Shown one piece after another: positions 56,510 through 63,693 of a DNA stretch of 64,000 nucleotides (positions are counted from its first letter, which is position 1; each line of letters starts with the position of its first letter). A program made the position numbers and the translations under genes. Below the pieces are notes generated by a model. That model did no database searches. It was not told the DNA's origin and saw only the letters and a program-made list of their open reading frames with translations. This DNA is from JAFDZV01 sp964455525 (GTDB lineage: Bacteria; Bacteroidota; Ignavibacteria; OLB7): positions 186,001-250,000 of the forward strand of contig CAYVWR010000006.1 of assembly GCA_964455525.1 (NCBI GenBank), written 5' to 3'.

Positions 56510-58534
56510 ATGAAATTGCCTGGTACGCCACTACGCTGCATCGTGTTAACGGCAGCATTATTACTTCCCCCACTTCTGCACGCACAATCGCCCCGCATGG
56601 TCCTTGTCGAAGAAGCAACAAACGCCAGTTGCGGACCGTGTGCCTCGCAGAACCCTTTTTTCGAGCGGTATCTGGCGATGCCACATAACCGATCGGATAT
56701 TATTCCCATTGCCTATCGTGCCAATTTTCCGGGACGTGATGTGATGAACGCGGCCAATCCGGCCATGCACAACGGACGCGTAGCGTATTATACGATATCC
56801 GCGGTCCCCACGGCCCTCGTCAACGGTGCGATTCCACCCCCATCGGGCAGGGGTTATGCCGGGGCACCGGCCGATACAGTGGCAATTGCGCGCGAAGCAA
56901 ACAAAATTCGCGGCACCATCTCGCCGATCACCATCGATATCACAGAATCCACGACCGATACCAAGGTGACCGCAACCGTCGATGTATCGAGCACCGAGGC
57001 GCTCAGCGGCAAAAAGCTCCATATCGTTGTCGTGGAAGGGCATCATTATTATGCCAACGCAGGGAGCAACGGGGAAAAGGACTTCAACCATATCGCCCGA
57101 CTGATGCTTCCAGACCATAACGGCACCATGCTCGATCTGGCAGCAGGAGAGAAAAAATCGTTTTCGCAGGAATTCACTCTCGATCCGGGATGGACCCCCA
57201 GCGAAATCTACATCGTGGCCTTTGTAGAGGACCCCAGCACCAAACAGGTGCTCCAGGTCGGGACCGATCGTGGAAGCCCACGCATCGAGACGACCACGGC
57301 TACCACCATCATCCAGCAGTCGAAGGAACCGGGAAGCTGGCCGGCCATATTGAATACCAACAGCAGCGGCGAGTACACGGTTGAGATCGAGCAGAAACTT
57401 CCCAAGGAATGGTCAACCAGCGTCATGATCGGGGAGCAGGCCATCGCACATGGCGACAAGATCAACCTGGAAGCCCAGACACCGGTTGGCATGAACGTAA
57501 CGATCAGCCCAGGCCCCGGCGTTCAAGGAAAAGGCTCCATGACCGTGACCCTGAGGGGGAACAAGGGTGGTGAGTGGAAACAACGGTTTACCATCTATGC
57601 CTCCGACATCCAGGCACTGGTCATCACCAAGGATGAGGGCAATGAACTGATCGCCAATTCCTACGACGAGGCGATGGCACTTGGCGATGTCCGGTATGCT
57701 GTTGTGGAGCGGGGCGACGAACATCTGTTCGATTACAGCAAACACGTCCTTGTCTACGAGGTCGGCAAGTGGATTCTGGAACGTGCCGATATCGAGCAGC
57801 TTCGCGAGCTTTTCGATCGGGGCGGAATGCGCGTATATATGATTGGCGCAGAGATCGGCTATGGTCTGGCCGATCCAGGCAGCTCGCAGAAGGATGCGAC
57901 CGACATCGAATTTATGAACAAGTACCTCCATGCCGATTATATCAGCGACGACGTGCCAAGCAGCACCGTCCGAGGCATCGAGGGAGACCCAATCGGCGAC
58001 GGGCTTAACTTCTCGATAACAAACGGCATCCAGAACCAGGATACGCCGGATGAACTGGGACCACGTGATGGTGCGGTGCCGATCCTCTACTACGGAACGC
58101 TACAGAATCAGGTTGCCGGAATTCGGTACGAGGATGAGGACACACGGTTGATCTATCTCGGCTTTGGCGCCGAAGGCATCGGCAGCAAAGCGATGCGCGC
58201 CAATCTGCTGAAACGTGGCATCGCCTGGCTGCTTGGCTCGCTGATGAGCGTAAACGATGCCGAGACATCGCATGGCACCACATTGCTGGCATCGCAGCCG
58301 AACCCGGCAGGTGTATCCTTCACGCTCCCGTTCCGACTGGAGAGGGTAGCCCATGTGGCGATTGCCCTGCATGACATGAACGGGCGGCAGATCGCAGTGC
58401 TTGCCGACGGCACCTACGAGCCAGGCGAGCATGCTATCACCTACAATGCTTCGGCGATCCCATCTGGAACCTATATCGCCACCATGGAAGCGGGCGGGGT
58501 GCGGTCGTCGCGGATGATAACAATCGCACGATAG
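56510..58534 (+). CDS. Secreted Omp28-like/thioredoxin-fold protein with T9SS type-A sorting domain
   Basis: 674 residues. ATG at 56510 follows AAAGGAG, and the signal peptide ends LLHAQ. Residues 30-290 resemble the Omp28-related thioredoxin-like fold: VLVEEATNASCGPCASQNPF with an intact CGPC (41-44), then AVPTALVNGAIPP (cis-Pro region), and a beta-sandwich extension. The middle (about 400-590) contains a flavodoxin/GATase-like segment (YDEAMALGDVRYAVVERGDE, RELFDRGGMRVYMIGAEIGY). The C-terminal sorting domain has SQPNPAGVSFTLPFRLE, DMNGRQIAVLADG and IPSGTYIATMEAGG. The CGPC suggests a surface disulfide exchanger or a redox-sensitive adhesin; the cargo is not known. Confidence 0.85.
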   Translation: MKLPGTPLRCIVLTAALLLPPLLHAQSPRMVLVEEATNASCGPCASQNPFFERYLAMPHNRSDIIPIAYRANFPGRDVMNAANPAMHNGRVAYYTISAVPTALVNGAIPPPSGRGYAGAPADTVAIAREANKIRGTISPITIDITESTTDTKVTATVDVSSTEALSGKKLHIVVVEGHHYYANAGSNGEKDFNHIARLMLPDHNGTMLDLAAGEKKSFSQEFTLDPGWTPSEIYIVAFVEDPSTKQVLQVGTDRGSPRIETTTATTIIQQSKEPGSWPAILNTNSSGEYTVEIEQKLPKEWSTSVMIGEQAIAHGDKINLEAQTPVGMNVTISPGPGVQGKGSMTVTLRGNKGGEWKQRFTIYASDIQALVITKDEGNELIANSYDEAMALGDVRYAVVERGDEHLFDYSKHVLVYEVGKWILERADIEQLRELFDRGGMRVYMIGAEIGYGLADPGSSQKDATDIEFMNKYLHADYISDDVPSSTVRGIEGDPIGDGLNFSITNGIQNQDTPDELGPRDGAVPILYYGTLQNQVAGIRYEDEDTRLIYLGFGAEGIGSKAMRANLLKRGIAWLLGSLMSVNDAETSHGTTLLASQPNPAGVSFTLPFRLERVAHVAIALHDMNGRQIAVLADGTYEPGEHAITYNASAIPSGTYIATMEAGGVRSSRMITIAR

Positions 58535-58562
58535 ACCGATATCATGCGCATAGACTCGCAGA

Positions 58563-58593
58563 AAGGGGCACGGCAATACACGCCCTGCCCCTT
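58563..58593 (+). terminator. Terminator-like hairpin after the Omp28-like gene
   Basis: AAGGGGCA (58563-58570) pairs with TGCCCCTT (58586-58593), 28 bases past the stop. Followed by CTGCTTC. The rest of the gap to 58819 holds no gene. Confidence 0.5.
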
Positions 58594-58819
58594 CTGCTTC
58601 AAAACATCCCTATCAGCACGATCTCTAGGCGAGGCGCCACCATCATCCGCTGCCATCCCTTCGATCGCGCACAGCATAGTACTGTTCCGGCGAACCGCAC
58701 CATGCTGGATATCTGTGGCAGGAGATAACCAATCCGGCGCATAGGCCAGCATGCTACAGACATCCCGACATTACTCCCAGCACAACGCAGACACAGCCCC
58801 GCAACACCCTAGCAAACGG

Positions 58820-59770
58820 CTAGAAGCGCCAGATCGCAGCAATCCCATTCACCGATGGAACGATCATCCACCCCGCCTCCGCCGGACTGGCATCGTGCAG
58901 ATGCACCACACCATAACCACAGACCGTTCCCACCACGGCACCAAAGATGATATCGCTTCCCCAATGCCTATCGGCATACAGACGGCTTAGCGCGGTGGCT
59001 CCGGCGAGCGTGTACAGCCCGACCGATGCCCAGGGATCGTCTATCTCCGCGGCAAGCGTGGAGCTTACAGCAAAGGCGATGGTCGAATGCCCGGACGGAA
59101 ATGAATGATAGTCATCCTTTGTGGTAGGCCCCTCGAACGTATACGGGCCATCCTCCAACCCCGGACGATGACGGCCAAGGAGAACCTTGGTAAGCGTGGT
59201 GATGGCCGCGGCATATACTACCGATTGCACCACATGGCGTCCGGCACGCCGGATACCCGGCTCATCGAAGGCAAGGCCGCTCAGATAAAGGCCTGATGAT
59301 ATCGCCGCGGCCGGAATCCATGTGCCGTAGATATCGCCGATGCCACGGGCAACAGCGGGTATGGTGCCACCACGTCTGGCGAACAGCGGCCGGATGCCAT
59401 CATCGGCAACAGCGGTCATCCCGGTCCCGATGAACGTCCAGCCGGCAACTCCCCATTGGCGAAGGGAAAACCGCGCAGGAGCGCTGAAGAACAGAACCGC
59501 ATCGGCAGCGCTCTCCTCCACATCCCGCCAGAGCGTATCGGCGATGCTGGGAGATGACAGCGCCGGATGCCGAAGAGAATCGGCCAAAGAGGCGGCGGAC
59601 AGATTCGCCGATATCATCCCGAGAAAGATCAGACCCAACACGGTGGCGCCCGCCGCGTTAGATCGCTGCAAACAATTCGATCGATGTCCTGTATGCACGC
59701 AAACTCCACCATCTGCTCGTGTGACGTGGCAATTATTTATCACGATTATATACTTGGAGAACCCGTCCAT
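58820..59770 (-). CDS. PAP2 superfamily phosphatase, membrane-bound or periplasmic
   Basis: Acid phosphatase of the PAP2 type (lipid phosphate or undecaprenyl-PP phosphatase-like). The three conserved motifs are intact: KVLLGRHRP, SFPSGHSTIAF and SRLYADRHWGSDI. The frame opens at an ATG at 59770, but the first 30-odd residues (MDGFSKYIIVINNCHVTRAD) look unlike a signal peptide and overlap the palindrome at the IS edge. A start at a TTG near codon 34 would give a good signal (AAGATVLGLIFLGMISANLS). The start is therefore uncertain and may have been disturbed by the adjacent insertion sequence. The natural substrate is unknown. Confidence 0.85.
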   Translation of the reverse strand: MDGFSKYIIVINNCHVTRADGGVCVHTGHRSNCLQRSNAAGATVLGLIFLGMISANLSAASLADSLRHPALSSPSIADTLWRDVEESAADAVLFFSAPARFSLRQWGVAGWTFIGTGMTAVADDGIRPLFARRGGTIPAVARGIGDIYGTWIPAAAISSGLYLSGLAFDEPGIRRAGRHVVQSVVYAAAITTLTKVLLGRHRPGLEDGPYTFEGPTTKDDYHSFPSGHSTIAFAVSSTLAAEIDDPWASVGLYTLAGATALSRLYADRHWGSDIIFGAVVGTVCGYGVVHLHDASPAEAGWMIVPSVNGIAAIWRF

Positions 59771-59812
59771 TGCCGTTTTTCACCTAAAATAAGGTGAAAA
59801 ACGGCAATGGAC
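59765..59812. repeat. Perfect 21-bp inverted repeat overlapping the transposase start
   Basis: Arms 59765-59785 and 59792-59812 are perfectly complementary around a six-base AT-only loop. The right arm contains the ATG (59807) of the IS1595-type transposase, so folded mRNA would hide the start codon. The left arm reaches the first codons of the PAP2 frame on the other strand. It may be a terminal or subterminal repeat of the element. Confidence 0.8.
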
Positions 59813-60516
59813 GATCCCGGACTCAAGAATCTTTCCGACTTCGATAAGCAGTTCCCGGATGAGCAGGCATGCCGCGATTATCTGGAGAAATCTCGCTGGA
59901 AGGGCACATCACCTGTCCTCATTGTTCGGCGGATAAGGTGCATCACTTCACCGATGAAAAGCGCTACAAGTGCGGGATGTGCCGGAAGCAATTCACGGTG
60001 AAGGTCGGGACGATCTTTGAGCAATCCCCGCTGCCGTTGCAGAAATGGTTGCTCGCGATGTATGTCCTCACTGCACATAAGAAAGGCATCGCATCTACTC
60101 AACTCGCCAAAGATGTTGGCGTCACGCAAAAGACAGCGTGGTTCATGTTGGGACGGCTTCGCTGGGTGATGCACACCAAGTCTTTTGATAGACCGCTGAA
60201 GAACGTTGTGGAGGCGGATGAGACGTATGTAGGAGGCAAGCCACGGAAGAAGGAAGAGAAGCGCCAGCGAGAGCGGAGCAACGATCGTAAGGCACCCGCT
60301 GCTGGTGTAGTAGAGCGTAATGGCGAGCTTCGGATAATGCCGGTTCCAAACATCAAGGCGGCGACGCTGAGGAGCTTTCTAACGGCAAATGTAGATAGCA
60401 CGGCGGTTCTCCTGAGGGACTCCTACAACTCCTATATTCCTGCCGGTAAGAGCTTTGCGGTACATGAGAGTGTGCACCATGCTCAAGGGGAATACGTTCG
60501 CTTTCGGACGGGCTGA
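59807..60516 (+). pseudogene. IS1595-family transposase, frameshifted and truncated
   Basis: The N-terminus from the ATG at 59807 (MDDPGLKNLSDFDKQFPDEQ) reads to RWKG, then the frame is lost near 59903-59906. One base shift restores HITCPHCSADKVHHFTD and the zinc ribbon CPHC...CGMCRKQF, the typical start of ISXO2/IS1595 transposases. The catalytic domain follows with VEADETYVGGK (first Asp) and VLLRDSYNSYIP (second Asp). After VHHAQGEYVR the protein should continue to HTNxxE and the third catalytic residue, but it stops at 60516. With the third active-site acid missing it cannot be active. Confidence 0.85.
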
Positions 60517-60626
60517 AGGTGGATATGGGCTTTGATGAGTTTGTAGATCGGGTGGTTAGAGTGAAGCCAACTCAGCGTAAAGAAACGACGGCTCGAAGTA
60601 AGAATAGCGGCAGTAAAAACGCGTAA
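60504..60626 (+). pseudogene. Tail fragment of an unidentified protein
   Basis: Following the transposase break, another frame reads without interruption for 40 codons (60504-60626): DGLKVDMGFDEFVDRVVRVK, then a Lys/Ser/Thr-rich end SKNSGSKNA. It has no start of its own and was probably joined by deletion. It could be the C-terminus of a protein once carried by the element. Family not recognised. Confidence 0.4.
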
Positions 60627-60643
60627 CAGCATTTAAGGCTACA

Positions 60644-61165
60644 TTAAGATCTCCCCTTAGAACGTGTCTTTGCACTCTTCTTTTGTCCTGATGTCTGTGG
60701 TTTTTCCGATGCCTGTTGTATTGGTTTTGTTCCATGCATAAACAGTGTGGCTGGATCGGCAGGCGGGAGAATTAATCCTCGATACATCGTACCTGCCAAG
60801 CGCTCAAAGAGCATCCCACGCATTGTAGAATATGTAATACCAAGCAGCTCAATGACAAACACATTGGGCAATTGCAGTATATCATTCTTCCGAACTACAG
60901 GATCAAATGTCGAGACTTCAAAGGTGCATCGAGCCATCATCTGGAAGATCGGCTTAAGGGGATCTGTATTAAGAGCAGCAATTACTCTGCCTTCGATTGC
61001 AACTAAGCGATCTATTTCGTTAATACGGAGACTCCAGCCAAATTGCATTGTGACATCTTCAGGATCAGGCTCTGCAATACTACTTTCAGTATGTAAGTAA
61101 TTAGGGATATTAATAGAGTAGATTCTATACTGAATGGTTTGCACTTCAGTCTCAGACTTAGCCAT
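60644..61165 (-). CDS. SecB-like chaperone of a toxin-antitoxin-chaperone (TAC) module
   Basis: 173 residues. The ATG at 61165 shares one base with the antitoxin stop (TAATG), so its translation is coupled. The beta-strand-rich body (MQFGWSLRINEIDRLVAIEG, IFQMMARCTFEVSTFDPVV) leads to the SecB-type terminal signature: LGITYSTMRGMLFERLAGTM then YRGLILPPADPATLF, which lines up with E. coli SecB's YARECI...RGTF...LAPVNFDALF. A basic disordered tail (TSGQKKSAKTRSKGRS) follows. In the M. tuberculosis TAC (higB1-higA1-Rv1957) such a chaperone binds the antitoxin and protects it from proteolysis. The same gene order here supports that role. Confidence 0.78.
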   Translation of the reverse strand: MAKSETEVQTIQYRIYSINIPNYLHTESSIAEPDPEDVTMQFGWSLRINEIDRLVAIEGRVIAALNTDPLKPIFQMMARCTFEVSTFDPVVRKNDILQLPNVFVIELLGITYSTMRGMLFERLAGTMYRGLILPPADPATLFMHGTKPIQQASEKPQTSGQKKSAKTRSKGRS

Positions 61166-61596
61166 TAGACTCGCACCTGCTTTCTTGTAGTTGATTTCGC
61201 ATAGGAAGCGACAACATTAAGTATAACGAACTGTAGGGTCTGCATCCCCTGAGAAGCTAAATACGTCTCTTCTGGTGAGGAAGACACAATTGGCACTGAG
61301 GCTGATTGTGGCACTATAACAGGAGTTTGTGAGCGAAACATAGGGGATTCAATCAGATTTTTCCCCGTTGCTAGCTCAAGACGTACAACAGTTTTTAGTG
61401 TCAGATTTTCGTCACCGGAAAGAATTTTACTAATCCTAGACTCAGTCATCCCAGTGATATTTGCTAGTTGTCTCTGAGTCATGCTCAAGGCAGACAGAAC
61501 ACTTGCTAAGTGAACGGCAATATCCCCTTGCAAGTCAATTAAACGCCCTGTAAGTAGATCAACCTTAGATGCTATTTCACGGATGATCGATTTCAC
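61165..61596 (-). CDS. HigA-like XRE-family antitoxin of a TAC module
   Basis: 143 residues from the GTG at 61596, which overlaps the toxin stop (GTGA) and follows AGGAGG closely; the track-longest start at 61644 is not needed. Residues 28-82 form an XRE/Cro helix-turn-helix (LASVLSALSMTQRQLANITG, then MTESRISKILSGDENLTLKT). Residues 84-143 are a low-complexity linker (Ser/Pro/Val) followed by a mixed hydrophobic stretch (EETYLASQGMQTLQFVILNV), which is a good candidate for the chaperone-addiction (ChAD) tail known from TAC antitoxins. It probably binds toxin, the operon promoter and the SecB-like chaperone. Confidence 0.8.
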   Translation of the reverse strand: MKSIIREIASKVDLLTGRLIDLQGDIAVHLASVLSALSMTQRQLANITGMTESRISKILSGDENLTLKTVVRLELATGKNLIESPMFRSQTPVIVPQSASVPIVSSSPEETYLASQGMQTLQFVILNVVASYAKSTTRKQVRV

Positions 61597-62078
61597 AAGT
61601 CCTCCTCTAGTGGAAAATAGAGATTTCCTATAAGTTCCCCACAATTGCCAAACCAGACCTCATGATCCCTTATTCTTGCTTGTAGACACCGGTCCACATA
61701 CATCATAGCTTTCATATGGTCATCCAGAATTTTGTCTTCTTTATTGGCTCGGACTTTCTTGATTGCACCTCCACCAAGAATCAATAAACTCTCCCCCCAT
61801 CGACAACAATACACTCTCAGCCTTCCACTCTGTTTACTGAGAGCCGCAACTGAATCTGAGGAACGCCCTTCAGGCCTAAAGAAGTTCGCCGTGAACCCCC
61901 ACCTATCTAGCATCCCATTCATTTGACGAATAAGGTGCTCAAACTTAGGCTCGCGCTGGATCTCAGGATTTTCAACAAACTTCTGGAACTCGCTCTTAGA
62001 CTCCCCGTCTATTCGTACACTGTAGAGGTTGCCCTTTGGGCCTTGATCCTCAAGCTCGATAAAGAATCCAAATTTCAC
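61593..62078 (-). CDS. RelE/HigB-like toxin of a TAC module
   Basis: 161 residues. Features of RelE/HigB-type mRNA interferases: LYSVRIDGESKSEFQKFVEN near 18-37, LIRQMNGMLDRWGFTANFFR, LRVYCCRWGESLLILGGGAI near 87-106, and KKVRANKEDKILDD. The paired basic and aromatic residues in the LRVYCCRWGESLLIL strands fit the family core. It is longer than HigB1 of M. tuberculosis by about 35 residues. It is the first gene of a minus-strand operon with overlapping antitoxin and SecB-like genes. A direct ribonuclease activity is inferred, not shown. Confidence 0.7.
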   Translation of the reverse strand: MKFGFFIELEDQGPKGNLYSVRIDGESKSEFQKFVENPEIQREPKFEHLIRQMNGMLDRWGFTANFFRPEGRSSDSVAALSKQSGRLRVYCCRWGESLLILGGGAIKKVRANKEDKILDDHMKAMMYVDRCLQARIRDHEVWFGNCGELIGNLYFPLEEDL

Positions 62079-62140
62079 TTTTAAGATAAGTTATTGATTT
62101 AAAGTATCCAAGGAATATCAGTGAGGTAGGCTGATCTCGG

Positions 62141-62154
62141 GTATGATAGTATAC
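62141..62154. promoter_or_regulatory. Candidate operator of the TAC operon
   Basis: GTATGATAGTATAC is an imperfect palindrome 63-76 bases upstream of the toxin start, in an AT-rich leader. On the minus strand it contains TATACT, which could be a -10 box. HigA-type antitoxins bind such sites. The 62079-62317 leader shows no gene. Weak evidence. Confidence 0.3.
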
Positions 62155-62317
62155 TAGCGCTTAAGATAGAACACTGTAAGGAAACGGCCTCTACCTTAGT
62201 AGAGCCACATTGAAGGTAAATAGTGGGGGTATGTCAAGGAACATTAGGATCTCCTAGTGAGTTTATGAATGGCCCCGCCTGTCACCAGCGGGGGCCACCA
62301 TAACATCGAATTAGCGG

Positions 62318-62539
62318 CTAGTTAGGGGAAACACCTAACAGGCCATCTCCCGATCTTACGCTAAAGAAGTACGCCCTCATCGGCAGGAAGAAGTGAGCAT
62401 GCCCAGCCAGAACCGCAACAGGCTTACCGTCACGCATGATGATGCATGGATCTTCCGACATGCCCACACGCTCTACAAGATCGGGAAGTGTCTCTTGTGC
62501 CTCGCTAAGATCAAATCCTCCTGATTGCTCCGATATCCA
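62318..62539 (-). pseudogene. Phd/YefM-like antitoxin fragment
   Basis: A stop-to-stop frame on the minus strand encodes FDLSEAQETLPDLVERV then CIIMRDGKPVAVLAGHAHFF, which matches the Phd/YefM pattern (EA...L..LL..V....i..r.GkPvAvl). There is no ATG before it; only an internal ATG after VERVG. An AGGAGG sits just upstream, so the original start may have been mutated. It overlaps the end of the ORF at 62473-62796 in another frame. No toxin partner is visible. It may be a decayed TA module. Confidence 0.4.
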
Positions 62540-62796
62540 TCATAGTAGCGCCTCCCGAACCCGTCCAAGGCGTTGGCAATACGCTCCAGTTGAAGAGCGA
62601 TGTAGTCCGCCACATGCAGCCGCGAACCGTAGTCAACACCGTGGTTGGCGGTAACTCGCTCCAAGGTGTCATGCAGACAGCCCACAAAGCCCTGAAGCCG
62701 GTCTAGTGCGTCGATACAGTTGCCAAGAAGTTCGTTGGAGAATAGCTCTCTCTGCGGTAGCCTGTCGGCATCTCTGCCAGATAAGCACTCTGTCAT
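62473..62796 (-). CDS. Hypothetical helical protein
   Basis: About 107 residues from the ATG at 62796 (MTECLSGRDADRLPQ). It is predicted mostly helical (NELLGNCIDALDRLQGFVGC, then LHDTLERVTANHGVDYGSRL). No family recognised. It lies upstream of the TAC operon on the same strand and its end overlaps the Phd-like fragment in a different frame. A gap of about 235 bases separates it from the SH3 protein gene. Could be a small accessory gene of the island or chance coding. Confidence 0.4.
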   Translation of the reverse strand: MTECLSGRDADRLPQRELFSNELLGNCIDALDRLQGFVGCLHDTLERVTANHGVDYGSRLHVADYIALQLERIANALDGFGRRYYDGYRSNQEDLILARHKRHFPIL

Positions 62797-63031
62797 GGTT
62801 TCGCAAGGTTGAACAGATAGCCCGGACTGTTCATACCTTGCGAGCGCCGCCGTCGTTACCGATGGGCGCATCCAGACTAATGTCAGAGAATGACGCAAGG
62901 CATGAACAACGAAAAGATATCCGAAACGTACAGCCGTGCATCTATCAAAACCTTGGAATTGCCGGGGTTACCGGCCGATTCGTACCTTGCGGAAGGTAGC
63001 GAACTCTGGGTTCCCCAAATAAGTAGCCGCG

Positions 63032-63589
63032 TTACTTTTTATGCTGCCAGCAATACCCGGAGCTATCGGCCGTACCACGAGAGCACTGGCGCCCGGTTTT
63101 GGTCACAGCCTGGCATTGTGCTCCCTTTCCCTTCTTCGCACGCTCCTTGGTTCCCCTGGAAGATACGGCCACAAGAGAATCGGGCATGGGGAGATCACCA
63201 TCTCCGCCGCTCGCACTCCTTTGCAATGGCAATGCCGCTTTTTCCCCCTGCGATCTCTGGTTTTGTTTTGCCCGTGCCTTCCTGGCTCTCTTTTCTCCTC
63301 CCGCCGGCCGATCCGGCTGCACATTCGACCAGTAGAGATACCCCTCCCGTTCTCCGAACCTGATACGATAATACCGCCCGCTTGCCGCCAGAGCCTGGAT
63401 GCTATCGCCGAGCCGGAGTTCACCGACGATTGCCGACATATGATCGGCGGAATCATAGACCGGAGCGCCATCATAGATCACATACAGGATCTTCGGATAG
63501 GAGGCCGATGATTGGGAATAAAGGCCGGGGTGGCACAAGGCGGCCCACAGAGCGCCAATGATGGCAACAAGGAGCAGATGGTGTTTCAT
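63032..63589 (-). CDS. Secreted SH3-domain protein with a C-terminal Cys/His zinc-binding motif
   Basis: 185 residues from the ATG at 63589 (MKHHLLLVAIIGALWAALCH), with a signal peptide ending GLYSQ. Residues 35-95 form a bacterial SH3b-type domain (YVIYDGAPVYDSADHMSAIV, GDSIQALAASGRYYRIRFGE, REGYLYWSNVQ). A basic disordered linker (RKARAKQNQRSQGEK) follows. The last 30 residues (GAQCQAVTKTGRQCSRG...GYCWQHKK) match the DUF5763-type Cys-x-x-x-T-x-x-G-x-x-C...YC-x-x-H zinc-binding tail found in Bacteroidetes proteins. A role in cell-wall or surface binding is plausible. Function unknown. Confidence 0.75.
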   Translation of the reverse strand: MKHHLLLVAIIGALWAALCHPGLYSQSSASYPKILYVIYDGAPVYDSADHMSAIVGELRLGDSIQALAASGRYYRIRFGEREGYLYWSNVQPDRPAGGEKRARKARAKQNQRSQGEKAALPLQRSASGGDGDLPMPDSLVAVSSRGTKERAKKGKGAQCQAVTKTGRQCSRGTADSSGYCWQHKK

Positions 63590-63693
63590 GATAGTATGTG
63601 GAGATCGGTGCACATCACGAGTCCAGAAACTGCGAGGAATATAGTGCTGGCAGTTCCACGCGTCAACCCATGATATCCCCCCTGTTCTCCAGG

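Larger units (their letters stand above)
59765..60626 (+). mobile_element. Degenerate IS1595-family insertion sequence
   Basis: Bounded on the left by the 21-bp palindrome. It carries a broken transposase frame and a short unrelated tail. No matching inverted repeat or target duplication was found at the right end (about 60627), so the true borders are unknown. It separates the PAP2 gene from the AT-richer toxin-antitoxin-chaperone operon. Confidence 0.65.

Noticed and set aside
62890..63363. Plus-strand frame starting MTQGMNNEKISETYSRASIK
   Set aside because: The first 45 residues look protein-like, but most of the frame is antisense to the SH3 protein gene and the rest has no motif. Could be a remnant, not enough support.
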